Source: Ruegeria atlantica (GTDB lineage Bacteria > Pseudomonadota > Alphaproteobacteria > Rhodobacterales > Rhodobacteraceae). Taken from it: a DNA stretch of 64,000 nucleotides. The translations under genes and the position numbers were made by a program. The notes under the pieces were generated by a model, which searched no databases, was not told the DNA's origin, and worked only from the letters and a program-made list of their open reading frames with translations. Below, one piece after another: positions 1-8,853 of this stretch (positions are counted from its first letter, which is position 1; each line of letters opens with the position of its first letter). The stretch is from the NCBI RefSeq assembly GCF_013033965.1, contig NZ_WQFE01000013.1, positions 62,001-126,000 on the forward strand, given 5' to 3'.

Positions 1-717
1 TTCGCCCACAAACGAGGCCGCGAAGGCGGTGTTTGGATCGTTGTATATGGTCTTGCCATCCGCAATCTGGTCGATCACCCCGGCGCGCATGACGGCTATA
101 TTGTCAGACATTGTCAGGGCCTCGCCCTGATCGTGGGTAATATAGATGAAGGTAATACCGACCCGCTGTTGAATCTCGCGCAATTCGGTTCGCATGTGTT
201 GGCGCAGCTTAAGGTCCAGCGCCGACAGCGGTTCGTCCAGCAACAGCACATCCGGTTCGGCGCAAAGCGCGCGAGCAATTGCCACACGCTGACGCTGACC
301 ACCCGACAGTTCACTGGGCAGCTTGTCGCCCTGCCCCGGCAGCGCGATCATGTCCAAAAGCTCATCCGCGCGCTTACGGCGTTCCGCAGTGCTGGCCCCT
401 TTGATCTCCAGAGAGAATGTGATGTTTTCCCAAACCTTCATCAACGGGAATAGCGCCAGGTTCTGGAAGATCAGCGCAGTGGGTCTTTTGTTCGGACCAA
501 TGCCGCGCATGTCCTTGCCGCCAATCAGAACTTTGCCCTCGCTTGGGTCCAGAAAACCCGATACTGCGCGCAGGATTGTCGTCTTACCGCAGCCCGACGG
601 CCCAAGGAACGAAAAGAAGTCGCCCCCGTTGATATTCACATTTGCATCCCTGACGGCGACAAAGTCACCGAAACGAATCCACAGGTTCTCCAGATCTACA
701 CCGACCCCTGCACTCAT
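1..717 (-). CDS. Polyamine-type ABC transporter ATP-binding protein (PotA-like), 3' end outside window
   Basis: ATPase of a spermidine/putrescine-type ABC importer that hydrolyses ATP on the cytoplasmic face. The visible 239 residues contain Walker A (GPSGCGKT, about residues 39-46), the Q-loop, the ABC signature LSGGQRQRVAIARA, Walker B followed by DEP, and the H-loop (THDQ). The ATG at 717 follows the stem-loop at 797-820 and the binding protein gene read in the same direction. The C-terminal regulatory (TOBE) part lies left of position 1, so the gene is partial. The family members UgpC, MalK and PotA share all these motifs; the polyamine assignment comes from the neighbouring PotD-like protein and the PotA-like sequence after Walker A, not from a substrate-specific residue. 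Confidence 0.85.
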   Translation of the reverse strand, partial: MSAGVGVDLENLWIRFGDFVAVRDANVNINGGDFFSFLGPSGCGKTTILRAVSGFLDPSEGKVLIGGKDMRGIGPNKRPTALIFQNLALFPLMKVWENITFSLEIKGASTAERRKRADELLDMIALPGQGDKLPSELSGGQRQRVAIARALCAEPDVLLLDEPLSALDLKLRQHMRTELREIQQRVGITFIYITHDQGEALTMSDNIAVMRAGVIDQIADGKTIYNDPNTAFAASFVGE

Positions 718-796
718 TTTTGTTATCTCCGTTTGGCGCTGTTCCCCAACGCGCCCCATATGCATCCGTCACGCGGTCAAAGCGTGCGGGTTCATT

Positions 797-820
797 GCCC
801 TCCGCGCTTTGGCGGAGGGC
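797..820 (-). other. Intercistronic GC-rich stem-loop between binding-protein and ATPase genes
   Basis: A perfect 9-bp inverted repeat (GCCCTCCGC / GCGGAGGGC) with a 6-nt loop lies between the PotD-like gene (ends 836) and the PotA-like gene (starts 717). No T-run follows in the direction of transcription, so it fits a partial attenuator or an mRNA-stabilising structure that keeps binding-protein mRNA more abundant than ATPase mRNA. Function is inferred. Confidence 0.55.
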
Positions 821-835
821 AGGGTTTCAAAGCGA

Positions 836-1960
836 TCAGGCGCTCTTGAATTTGTTGACGAATTCGGTCCGGGTTTCAGCATACCACGGAGCCTCAGCAG
901 GCCACGGATTCAGGTTTGCCAGCGAGTCGCCCGGATAGGCCTCGGCAAAGTTCTTCTTGTAGGTATCGCCAGAATACTGGTCGGCACCCAGAACCGGTGA
1001 GTTGTAGCCGTGGCTGTCAATCGCCACGCCGGCCGGTTTTGCCTGATAGGCAAAGTCGATGAAGGCGTAGACCTGATCGATATTGGCAGCACCGGTCGGC
1101 ATCGCCATACCGTCGACCCAAGCCATCGCGCCCTCGACCGGTGCCTGATAGTGCACCGGCTCACCAGCCGATTTCAGGGCCAGCGGCGGGCCGTCCCATG
1201 TCTGGCCGACAACAACGCCTTCGTTCAGCAGACCGTTCTTTTGGGTATCGGCGTCGTTCCAGATCAGTTTGATCCGGTTCTTGCGCTCGATACACCAGTC
1301 GGTGATCTGGCCCCAAACCTTGCGCATGGTGTCTTCGTCGCCATAAGCGGCCCAGACAGAACCCGGCTCCATTTCGCCAGCGCGTTCCATATAGAGCCCT
1401 GCTCCCAGCATCATCGAATGCGCGCGGCCCATGGTTTTGCCTGCGTTCTCTTCGGACCAGACATCGCCATAGGACGGTGCGTCGCCCTCGGGCAGCCACA
1501 GGTCCGTGCGATATGCGATGCCTTCGGTGCCCCAGATATGCGGCAGCCAGTGTACGCCGCTGTCACCAAAGTTCCAGGCATCCGTGCCAATCGCCGCCAT
1601 CGCAGGATTCACCAGATCAATCGGAACCTTGTTCATATCGAACGGTTGCAACAGCTCCAGCGGTTGCCACTGCAGTGAGCGGTTGTTGGTCGGCGATACG
1701 ATGTCGAAGCCCTGGCCTTTTGTAGCCTTCATCTTGTTGATGATTTCTTCGTTCGACCCAATGCCGGTGTAGTTCACCTTGATTCCAGTCAGAGTTTCAA
1801 ACTCTTGCAGGAAGGCGGGCGGAAGATAGTCCGACCACATCAGAATGTTGATCTCACCCGAAGATGCCAGCGCGCTTTTGCTGTAAAGCGGCGCTGCCAG
1901 TGCAGCCGCACCCGCGCCTTTCAGGACCGAGCGCCTAGAAAGAGTATTCCGTTCAACCAT
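836..1960 (-). CDS. Extracellular solute-binding protein, spermidine/putrescine (PotD) type, Tat-exported
   Basis: Periplasmic receptor of a polyamine-type importer, 374 residues, the usual size for PotD/PotF proteins. The N-terminus carries a twin-arginine signal (SRRSVLKG, about residues 8-15, then an Ala-rich stretch and a cleavage region near SALA-SS). The mature start (INILMWSDYLPP) and the GFDIVSPTNN segment are typical of the family. The ATG at 1960 has a GGGAG ribosome binding site. It is the first visible gene of a leftward operon with the PotA-like ATPase; permeases are probably left of the window. Substrate could be putrescine, spermidine or another cationic amine; this cannot be decided from sequence alone. 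Confidence 0.85.
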   Translation of the reverse strand: MVERNTLSRRSVLKGAGAAALAAPLYSKSALASSGEINILMWSDYLPPAFLQEFETLTGIKVNYTGIGSNEEIINKMKATKGQGFDIVSPTNNRSLQWQPLELLQPFDMNKVPIDLVNPAMAAIGTDAWNFGDSGVHWLPHIWGTEGIAYRTDLWLPEGDAPSYGDVWSEENAGKTMGRAHSMMLGAGLYMERAGEMEPGSVWAAYGDEDTMRKVWGQITDWCIERKNRIKLIWNDADTQKNGLLNEGVVVGQTWDGPPLALKSAGEPVHYQAPVEGAMAWVDGMAMPTGAANIDQVYAFIDFAYQAKPAGVAIDSHGYNSPVLGADQYSGDTYKKNFAEAYPGDSLANLNPWPAEAPWYAETRTEFVNKFKSA

Positions 1961-2387
1961 ATTTAGATTCTCCCGTTATTGGACAGTGTTGTTTTGTTAT
2001 TATGGTTGCCACGCTAGAACTTTGCGCAAGCGTTGTCAGGCCAAAAGTGCATGATTGGAAATTTCGTATGTCCTGATCGCAATTTAATCCAGCGACTACG
2101 GGTAGTTATCGATTTGATTTATAGTGACATTATGAGACTAAAATCGCTGATATTGGCACCACCTCGCAAGGAGCTGACGCAGATATTCGACAGGTCAAGG
2201 AATGGATTTCAGGTCTAAATTCAAAAAATAAGGAAACGTGACTCTGCGCACCTTTTGAAACCGAGATCCGACGAACGTTCAGAGCGCAAACACCCGCCAA
2301 TCCGCACCCAGGCGCGGCAAAGTTATGAACAGCAGGTCGTAGTGCATCCCCAATTTATTCAGCACCTTTTGTTTCAATGGGTGCGGG
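1961..2387. other. Intergenic region, 427 bp, no gene seen
   Basis: Lies between the start of the polyamine operon and the end of aglK. It must hold the promoter of the PotD-like gene. Short ORFs here (for example 2033-2218) have no ribosome binding site and no recognisable product. A weak repeat GCACC/GGTGC near 2363-2380 could be the end of the agl transcript, but it has no clear T-run. Confidence 0.4.
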
Positions 2388-3476
2388 CTAGTGTTGTTTC
2401 CTCATAGACAGACCTTGGTGAAACAGGTGAACCTTGTCCGGATCCGCTGAAACGGCAACGGTTTGCCCCCGCATGTTTCTTTGAACCCCCGGCAGTTTTG
2501 CGATTGTGGCATCTTCACCGTCTTTAGCGGCAAAATACAGCAGCGTGACTTCGCCAAGTGCTTCGGTAAAGTCCACAATCCCTTCCATAATCGGATTGCT
2601 TTCAACTGAATAAAGATCTTCGGGGCGCACACCGATATTCACCTGTTTGCCTTCATCGCCCGCACCTGTCGGGATGCTGGACACTGCGGTACCCCCACCA
2701 TCCAGCTTAATGACGGTTTGCTCGCCAGTTTGCGTAACGATCCCCGGCAGAAGGTTCATTGCAGGCGAGCCAATGAATTGCGCAACAAACTCATTGTCGG
2801 GTGTTTCATACAGTTCAAGCGGCGTACCGACCTGCGCGATCCCCTTGTTGGCCAGGACGACGATCCTACTGGCCAGGGTCATCGCCTCGACCTGATCGTG
2901 CGTGACGTAGACCATCGTGCTGTCGGGCATTGCCTCTTTCAGACGCGCGATTTCGATACGGGTTGCAACGCGCAGCGCCGCGTCAAGATTGGAAAGCGGT
3001 TCATCGAACAGATAGACCTTGGGATCGCGCACGATCGCCCGGCCGATTGCAACCCTCTGCCGCTGACCACCGGATAGGGCCTTGGGAAGCCGGTCCAGAA
3101 ACGGCTCCAGCTGCAGGATACGGGCGGCGCGCTCAACAGCGGCGTCAACCTCGGCCGACGGCATTTTGGCAATCTTCAACGCAAAAGCCATATTCTCGCG
3201 CACAGTCATGTGTGGATACAGGGCATAGCTTTGGAAAACCATTGCAATACCCCGTTGCGCGGGTGGCACGTCGTTCATCACCTGGCCTTCGATCTCAAGT
3301 GTCCCGCCCGAGATTTTCTCGAGCCCCGCAATCATACGCAGCAATGTGGACTTGCCACAGCCAGAAGGTCCAACAAAGACAATCAGTTCGCCGCGTTCAA
3401 TATCCAGATTGATGTTCTTGAGCACATCGACGTTGCCATAGGTCTTTGCCACGTCCGTGAGATTGAGTTCAGACAT
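2388..3476 (-). CDS. aglK: Alpha-glucoside ABC transporter ATP-binding protein AglK
   Basis: ATPase of the alpha-glucoside importer, MalK/UgpC family, 362 residues. Visible motifs are Walker A (GPSGCGKS, residues 36-43), Q-loop near residue 82, signature LSGGQ at 134-138, Walker B YLFDEP at 155-160 and the H-loop THDQ. The C-terminal third is the TOBE/regulatory region seen in MalK-type ATPases. It is the last gene of aglEFGAK and follows the alpha-glucosidase gene by 3 bases, which matches the gene order described in Sinorhizobium meliloti. The assignment to alpha-glucosides depends on that operon context, since UgpC and MalK homologues look alike. Confidence 0.88.
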   Translation of the reverse strand: MSELNLTDVAKTYGNVDVLKNINLDIERGELIVFVGPSGCGKSTLLRMIAGLEKISGGTLEIEGQVMNDVPPAQRGIAMVFQSYALYPHMTVRENMAFALKIAKMPSAEVDAAVERAARILQLEPFLDRLPKALSGGQRQRVAIGRAIVRDPKVYLFDEPLSNLDAALRVATRIEIARLKEAMPDSTMVYVTHDQVEAMTLASRIVVLANKGIAQVGTPLELYETPDNEFVAQFIGSPAMNLLPGIVTQTGEQTVIKLDGGGTAVSSIPTGAGDEGKQVNIGVRPEDLYSVESNPIMEGIVDFTEALGEVTLLYFAAKDGEDATIAKLPGVQRNMRGQTVAVSADPDKVHLFHQGLSMRKQH

Positions 3477-3479
3477 GGC

Positions 3480-5135
3480 TTACTCCTTTTCACGCAGCAT
3501 TATGCAGAATTGGCCAGCGCCGAGGGCCATTGTCCCGGCACCCTCGACGCCGCCCAACTCCTGCCCGATTGCCTGCCAGTTACCTTCGGGCAAAGTTACA
3601 TCAGCAGTGTCATCGCCCAGATTGAATGCGCAGAAGATCTGCTCGGTGCCGTCCTCGCGGAGGAACGTCAGAATTGACCCAGACTGAGCCATCTCGCGCT
3701 GCCGACCGGACATCAATGCGGAATGCGCATGGCGCAGCGCGATCGCTCGGCGATAGTGGTGTAGCATCGAATTTGGCTCTTGCTCCAATCGGTCTACGGC
3801 ACGCTCGGCCTGAGATTGGCTGACGGGCAACCAAGGGGCACCGGTACTGAAACCCGACTGTTCGTCCTGCGCGGTCCATACCATCGGGGTACGACAACCA
3901 TCGCGGCCCTTGAATTCCGGCCAGAATTCTATGCCGTAAGGGTCTTGTAGATGTTCAAATGGCACGTCTGCCTCGGGCAGACCGAGTTCTTCGCCCTGAT
4001 ACAGGCAAGCCGATCCGCGGAGGCACATCATCAGCACCGCGTGCTGACGGATGGCCGCATCGTCCAGCGCCCACCGTGTCGCGTGGCGCTGGACATCGTG
4101 GTTCGAGAATGCCCAGCATGGCCATGCATCGCCAGCCTTCATTTCCAACTGATCAAACACTTGCTTGGCGTAAGTAGCAGTCAAAGCGCGTTTTTCGAGA
4201 AACTCAAAGGCATAGCACATATGCATGCGTTTATCGCCGCTGGTGTATTCCCCCATGATCTCAAGACCACGTTGCGCATCGCCGACCTCACCCAGACAAG
4301 CGCGACCTTCGTATTCGTCCGTCAGCGCACGCAAACGTTCAAGGAACGCGAGGTTTTCAGGCTGGCTTTTCGAATAGAGGTGATCCTGATGGTTGTAAGG
4401 ATTCACCATCGGCGCAATCGATGCGTTACGCTCATCCATCGGCAGGCCGGGATTGTCGCGCAGTTGTTTGTCGTGAAAGTAGAAATTGATCGTGTCCAGG
4501 CGAAAACCATCCACACCCGTGTCCAGCCAGAACCGCGCAACGTCCAGCAATGCATCCTGCACGTCTGGGCAATGGAAGTTCAGGTCCGGTTGGGACGTCA
4601 AAAAGTTGTGCAGGTAATACTGCAGACGCCGGGAATCCCATTGCCACGCGGAACCACCAAAGATGGACAGCCAATTGTTTGGTGGCGTTCCGTCAGGCTT
4701 TGGGTCAGCCCAAACGTACCAGTCAGACTTGGCATTCTCACGAGTAGAGCGGCTTTCCTTGAACCAAGGATGCTGATCCGACGTGTGTGACAACACAAGG
4801 TCAATCATTACCTTCAGACCGATTGAATGTGCCTGCTCCAATAGGCCTTTGAAATCTTCCATCGTGCCGAACATGGGATCGACATCACGATAGTCGCTGA
4901 CGTCGTATCCGAAGTCTTTCATCGGTGATTTGAAGAAGGGCGAGATCCAGATGGCATCGACGCCAAGCGACGCGATATAACCCAGCCGCTGAGTGATCCC
5001 TTTAAGATCTCCAATCCCGTCGCCGTTGCTATCCTGAAAGCTGCGCGGGTAGATCTGATAAATCACTCCGCCCCGCCACCAGTCGGCAGATGCTTTGGTT
5101 GCTGTTTCAAGTTTCACGGTGTTCTGCACGTTCAT
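3480..5135 (-). CDS. aglA: Alpha-glucosidase AglA (GH13)
   Basis: Cytoplasmic glycoside hydrolase family 13 enzyme that splits imported alpha-glucosides (maltose, sucrose, trehalose-like sugars) to glucose. The 551 residues show the (beta/alpha)8 motifs: DLVLSHTSD near 112-120, GFRLDT with nucleophile D214, the acid/base E283 in LGEVGD, and D347 in SNHD. No signal peptide is present. The gene sits between permease gene aglG (9-base gap) and aglK (3-base gap). Length and motif set agree with the oligo-1,6-glucosidase/alpha-glucosidase branch. Exact linkage preference is not readable; an oligo-1,6-glucosidase or sucrose-type preference is the main alternative. Confidence 0.9.
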   Translation of the reverse strand: MNVQNTVKLETATKASADWWRGGVIYQIYPRSFQDSNGDGIGDLKGITQRLGYIASLGVDAIWISPFFKSPMKDFGYDVSDYRDVDPMFGTMEDFKGLLEQAHSIGLKVMIDLVLSHTSDQHPWFKESRSTRENAKSDWYVWADPKPDGTPPNNWLSIFGGSAWQWDSRRLQYYLHNFLTSQPDLNFHCPDVQDALLDVARFWLDTGVDGFRLDTINFYFHDKQLRDNPGLPMDERNASIAPMVNPYNHQDHLYSKSQPENLAFLERLRALTDEYEGRACLGEVGDAQRGLEIMGEYTSGDKRMHMCYAFEFLEKRALTATYAKQVFDQLEMKAGDAWPCWAFSNHDVQRHATRWALDDAAIRQHAVLMMCLRGSACLYQGEELGLPEADVPFEHLQDPYGIEFWPEFKGRDGCRTPMVWTAQDEQSGFSTGAPWLPVSQSQAERAVDRLEQEPNSMLHHYRRAIALRHAHSALMSGRQREMAQSGSILTFLREDGTEQIFCAFNLGDDTADVTLPEGNWQAIGQELGGVEGAGTMALGAGQFCIMLREKE

Positions 5136-5144
5136 CAGACGCCT

Positions 5145-6293
5145 CTACTTAACGGACCCGGCCAACAGACCGCGGACCAGGTATTTTTGCATTGCGAAAA
5201 AGACGATCAACGGGACGATGATCGAAACAAAGGCCGCTGTGGCAAGGATTTCCCAATTGCCACCGCGTGTGCCCAAAAGTTCGACGATACGGTTGGTCAT
5301 GACTGTGGTTTGGCCGGATGCATCGATTAGGAACACTTTGGCAACCAGCAGGTCATTCCATGTCCAGAGGAACTGGAAAATCGCGAATGACGCCAACGCA
5401 GGAAAACTGAGTGGCAAGATCAGTTTGGTAAAAATCTGAAACTCGGTCGCGCCATCGACCCGTGCGTTTTCAATCAGGTCGCGGGGCAGACCCGCCATGT
5501 AGTTGCGCAACAGGTAGATCGCCAGCGGCATCCCGAAGCCGGTATGCGCCATCCAGACCCCCAGATACCCTTTGCCAATGCCGATATTCAGGTGGAATTT
5601 AAGTAACGGGATCAGGGCCAGCTGCAGTGGGACAACCAACAGGCCAACGACAGCCGCAATAAGCAACGCGCGCCCGGGGAAATCCATCCAGGCCAGCGCG
5701 TAAGCCGCAAAAGCTGCCACGAGAATTGGAATGATGGTTGCTGGAATCGTCACGGTCAGCGTGTTGAAAAACGCGCGCCCCATACTGTCGGTACTATCCT
5801 CCGCCAGAAGAACCTTGTGATAATTGTCCAAGGTAAACTCAGGTGGCAGTTCCGCTGTCACAAAAACCCGCGACCCACGGCTGCCAGTGAACTCTTCCGG
5901 GTTCTCCATCCGGTAGTTTCCCGCGGATTCTACCGTGATTGTTCCACCCTTCCGCAACTCTGCTGTATCTCCCGGAGCAAAGGCATCAACCGCACGAGAG
6001 CTGATCCCCCATTTTGAGATTGTCGCTTTAGTTCCTCCGTCAAACAGATTGCCTTCGATCACGTACATCCCGTTTTCCAGAACTTGGGTTTCCGGGGCAG
6101 CGCTACGCAGTGTCAGGTTCTGCTCGGACGGAAACAGCGACCGCCACCAGCCGCTGGTTGCGATTTGATCCGTTGTCCGGAAGGACGAGATCAAAAGACC
6201 CAGAGTCGGCACAACCCACAGCACCACCAAAAAGATGACCGAGGCATGGACGACCCAGCGAAGGGCGGGTTTGGTTCCTGCAATATCGCTCAT
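5145..6293 (-). CDS. aglG: Alpha-glucoside ABC transporter permease AglG
   Basis: Inner-membrane permease subunit of the alpha-glucoside importer, MalG type, 382 residues from the ATG at 6293. That start is preferred to an upstream one at 6338 because it lies 4 bases behind the aglF stop. TM1 (about residues 12-35) is followed by an unusually long hydrophilic stretch of about 120 residues before the remaining five helices; such an insertion is a known trait of AglG-type permeases. The EAA loop is visible as ENARVDGATEFQIFTKLILP, where the coupling helix contacts AglK. The C-terminus (MQKYLVRGLLAGSVK) is typical of MalG-like permeases. Confidence 0.88.
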   Translation of the reverse strand: MSDIAGTKPALRWVVHASVIFLVVLWVVPTLGLLISSFRTTDQIATSGWWRSLFPSEQNLTLRSAAPETQVLENGMYVIEGNLFDGGTKATISKWGISSRAVDAFAPGDTAELRKGGTITVESAGNYRMENPEEFTGSRGSRVFVTAELPPEFTLDNYHKVLLAEDSTDSMGRAFFNTLTVTIPATIIPILVAAFAAYALAWMDFPGRALLIAAVVGLLVVPLQLALIPLLKFHLNIGIGKGYLGVWMAHTGFGMPLAIYLLRNYMAGLPRDLIENARVDGATEFQIFTKLILPLSFPALASFAIFQFLWTWNDLLVAKVFLIDASGQTTVMTNRIVELLGTRGGNWEILATAAFVSIIVPLIVFFAMQKYLVRGLLAGSVK

Positions 6294-6297
6294 GACC

Positions 6298-7305
6298 CTA
6301 TTCCATCTCTTTCCGCGCGTTGCGCACGTTCCAAACAAGGATCGGAGCCACCAAGAGCATGATCACCATGGCCGACGCCGAACCCACGCCCCAATCGTTC
6401 GCCCGAAATAGCTTGTCATACATGTAGTTGGCCAAAACCTGCGTCTCCCACTGGCCATTGGTCATGGCAAAAACGATGTCGAAGACCTTGAGCACGGTGA
6501 TTGTGATGGTGGTCCAGACGACAAGGATGGTGGTTTTGATCTGCGGTACCTTGATCCGAAAAAAGATCTGAAACGGGTTAGCGCCATCCAAAATTGCGGC
6601 CTCGATCGTTTCTTCGGGGATACCACGCAGGGCGGCTGACAGGATGACCATGGCAAAACCAGTTTGAATCCAGATCAGGACAACCATCAGCAAAAAGCTG
6701 TTCCAGAACGGTATCGTCAGCCACGTCTGTGGCTCGGTCCCGCCAAAGAAAATATAGAGCGCGTTCAGCATTCCAATCTGGTCTTGCTCGGCCGGACGGG
6801 TGTCATAGACCAGCTTCCAGATAACCGATGCCCCCACGAACGAGATCGCCATAGGCATAAAGATCAGCGACTTGGCCAGATTCCCCCAACGAATGCGGTC
6901 GGTCAGCTGCGCCACCAACAGGCCAAACGCCGTCGACATTGCAGGCACAATGATCAGCCAGAACATGTTGTTGCGCATCGCTTCCCAAAACTTGGGCTCC
7001 TTGGCCATCTGGATATAGTTATCCAGCCCGACCCACTTGTAGCCACCGCCGGGAACGCGATCCGTCAGCGACAGGCGTAGGGTTTCGACGACCGGATAGG
7101 CCAGATACAGGCCCAAAGCGGCAAGTGCTGGAAACAGGAACAACCAAGGCCGGATCATGTTCGCGCGGTTGATGTTGCGGCCAGCATTCGGCCCCCGAGG
7201 CGGGAACAGAACTCTGTCCAGAAACTGATTGGATAGATAGAAATAGCCCACACAACCTGACACGCCGATGGCGATGGTCAGCAGGCCTTGAAATGCCGGA
7301 TGCAT
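6298..7305 (-). CDS. aglF: Alpha-glucoside ABC transporter permease AglF
   Basis: Inner-membrane permease, MalF type, 335 residues from the ATG at 7305, which has a GGGAG ribosome binding site about 8 bases upstream; a longer reading frame to 7338 adds only 11 unlikely residues. It starts with a hydrophobic helix (GLLTIAIGVSGCVGYFY) and shows about seven membrane segments. The EAA loop reads EAAILDGANPFQIFFRIKVP, the docking site for the ATPase. It pairs with AglG to form the channel. Position between the binding protein gene aglE and aglG agrees with the known aglEFGAK order. Confidence 0.88.
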   Translation of the reverse strand: MHPAFQGLLTIAIGVSGCVGYFYLSNQFLDRVLFPPRGPNAGRNINRANMIRPWLFLFPALAALGLYLAYPVVETLRLSLTDRVPGGGYKWVGLDNYIQMAKEPKFWEAMRNNMFWLIIVPAMSTAFGLLVAQLTDRIRWGNLAKSLIFMPMAISFVGASVIWKLVYDTRPAEQDQIGMLNALYIFFGGTEPQTWLTIPFWNSFLLMVVLIWIQTGFAMVILSAALRGIPEETIEAAILDGANPFQIFFRIKVPQIKTTILVVWTTITITVLKVFDIVFAMTNGQWETQVLANYMYDKLFRANDWGVGSASAMVIMLLVAPILVWNVRNARKEME

Positions 7306-7332
7306 GCCGCTCTCCCTTGCGACGGTAGGTTC

Positions 7333-7358
7333 GGGCAACCCGGCTGTGCGGATTGCCC
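7333..7358 (-). other. Intercistronic stem-loop between aglE and aglF
   Basis: GGGCAA (7333-7338) pairs with TTGCCC (7353-7358), and CCG/CGG extends the stem inside after one mismatch, leaving a 6-nt loop. It lies in the only sizeable gap of the agl operon, directly after the binding protein gene. As with malE-malF type hairpins, it may protect aglE mRNA from decay; this role is inferred. Confidence 0.45.
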
Positions 7359-7371
7359 TATCTCAGACGCT

Positions 7372-8640
7372 TTAGTCCAGCGCGTCCCACGAGGACTGGA
7401 TTTCGTCGGCGACATCCTGGGCAGGAGTTCCGCCCGTATAGTCGACCATTCCAGTCCAGAAGGTGCCTGCACCCACGCCGCCCGGCATCAGGTCGGAACC
7501 GTCAAACCGGAAGGTGGTGGCCCCCAGAAGAATGTCGTTCATCTTCTTCAGCGTTGGGTCTGAGAAGACCGAGGTATCGACGCCTTTGTGCGGCGTCAGG
7601 AACCCGGTCAGAGCCATCCAGGCTTCGTGCGCCTCGGGTGTCTCGAGGTATTTCATCAGCGCATGCGCGCCCGGGCTGTCATTGGTGATCGCCCAGACTG
7701 TGCCGGCCCCAAGGACCGGGCTGCCGAGATCCTTGCCCTCATAGGCCGGGAAGTAGAAGAAGTCAGCATCTTCGCCCACAACCGTGCCTTCAGGGAAGAA
7801 AGCCGGAATGAATGAAGCCTGACGGTGCATGTAGCACTGTGGAGGCGAGCTGAACATGCCCTTCGGGCTGTCGCGGAAATCAGTCGTTGCAACCGCACCG
7901 GCTCCACCGGCCACATAATCATCGTTGCGCGCAAACGCACCGAATTCTTCAATCGCGGCAACAACCTTTGGATCGTTAAACTTCAATTCGTTGGCGACCC
8001 AGGCATCGTAATCCTCGGGCGGCAGTGTACGCAGCATCATATCCTCGACCCAATCGGTCGCGGGCCAGCCGGTTGCGCCGCCGGATCCCAGGCCGATGCA
8101 CCATGGCGTTTCGCCATCGGCGACGATCTGATCGGTCAGCGTCTTTAGCTCTTCCATCGTGGTCGGGATCTCATAACCGGCGTCTTCGAAGTTTTCCGGC
8201 ACGAACCAAACCAGCGACTTCACGTCGACCTTGTAGAAGAAGCCATAAAGATGATCCTGCCCGTCCGGACCCTCATAGGTTCCCAAATCAACCCAGGACT
8301 GGCCCGCGGCATAGTTGTCACGAATCCAATCCGCGGTTCCTTCGCTCAACGGAGTCAGAAAACCTGCCTTGGCCATGTCCGCCGCCAAGCCAGGTTGAGG
8401 AAACACCGCAACATTTGGCGCTGATCCGGCTTCGGCATCAATTCTGATCTGCTGCTCAAAGCTGTCCGAGCCGACGTAGGTGTACTCATGCCCGGTCGCT
8501 GCGGCAAAGCCGTCCAGGACCTTTTCAACATTTTCCTGATCAGGCCCCAACCATGGGCCGAACACGGTGACCTTGTCGGCATGTGCCGCGCCCGCCATGA
8601 GGGCGAACGTGGCCGCGCCTGCATAAAGCGAGTGTTTCAT
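7372..8640 (-). CDS. aglE: Alpha-glucoside-binding periplasmic protein AglE
   Basis: Periplasmic receptor of the alpha-glucoside importer, solute-binding family 1, 422 residues. The ATG at 8640 is chosen because it is followed by a clear Sec signal peptide (about residues 1-21, ending AAHA-DK) and preceded by GGGAGG; an upstream in-frame start at 8718 would bury the signal and cover the operator. The mature protein begins VTVFGPWLGPDQENV, a pattern typical of AglE. It is the first gene of aglEFGAK and diverges from aglR. Likely ligands are sucrose, maltose and trehalose by analogy with Sinorhizobium AglE. Confidence 0.88.
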   Translation of the reverse strand: MKHSLYAGAATFALMAGAAHADKVTVFGPWLGPDQENVEKVLDGFAAATGHEYTYVGSDSFEQQIRIDAEAGSAPNVAVFPQPGLAADMAKAGFLTPLSEGTADWIRDNYAAGQSWVDLGTYEGPDGQDHLYGFFYKVDVKSLVWFVPENFEDAGYEIPTTMEELKTLTDQIVADGETPWCIGLGSGGATGWPATDWVEDMMLRTLPPEDYDAWVANELKFNDPKVVAAIEEFGAFARNDDYVAGGAGAVATTDFRDSPKGMFSSPPQCYMHRQASFIPAFFPEGTVVGEDADFFYFPAYEGKDLGSPVLGAGTVWAITNDSPGAHALMKYLETPEAHEAWMALTGFLTPHKGVDTSVFSDPTLKKMNDILLGATTFRFDGSDLMPGGVGAGTFWTGMVDYTGGTPAQDVADEIQSSWDALD

Positions 8641-8679
8641 GAAGCTTCCTCCCAACTTTGCGCGCGCCTTTGAGACTTT

Positions 8680-8695
8680 TTCAAAGCGCTTTGAA
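8680..8695. promoter_or_regulatory. LacI-type operator upstream of aglE
   Basis: TTCAAAGCGCTTTGAA is a perfect 16-bp palindrome 40 bases upstream of the aglE start. LacI-family operators have this form, with a central CG-containing core. A second, near-identical copy lies in front of aglR at 8833, so the pair probably lets AglR control both divergent transcripts. Confidence 0.7.
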
Positions 8696-8832
8696 TGATG
8701 CACTTTATCCGCTAACATTCAATTTTTGTCAATAATCTGTTTACTGGCGCCGCTATTATTAATATTTAGAGCAGTGTCAGCAAACTGCGACGGTCGGGCG
8801 ACGAAGCGTCCGAAACCTGGGAATGACAAAAT

Positions 8833-8848
8833 TTGAAGGCGCTTTGAA
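8833..8848. promoter_or_regulatory. Second LacI-type operator upstream of aglR
   Basis: TTGAAGGCGCTTTGAA agrees with the operator at 8680 in 14 of 16 positions and ends 5 bases before the aglR ATG, so bound repressor would block translation-proximal transcription. This indicates autoregulation of the plus-strand unit aglR-GH1/glk-kinase-isomerase. The two centres are 153 bp apart, compatible with looping. Confidence 0.6.
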
Positions 8849-8853
8849 AAGAC

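Noticed and set aside
3951..4790. Plus-strand frame of 279 codons
   Set aside because: It lies opposite aglA, which shows all GH13 motifs on the minus strand.
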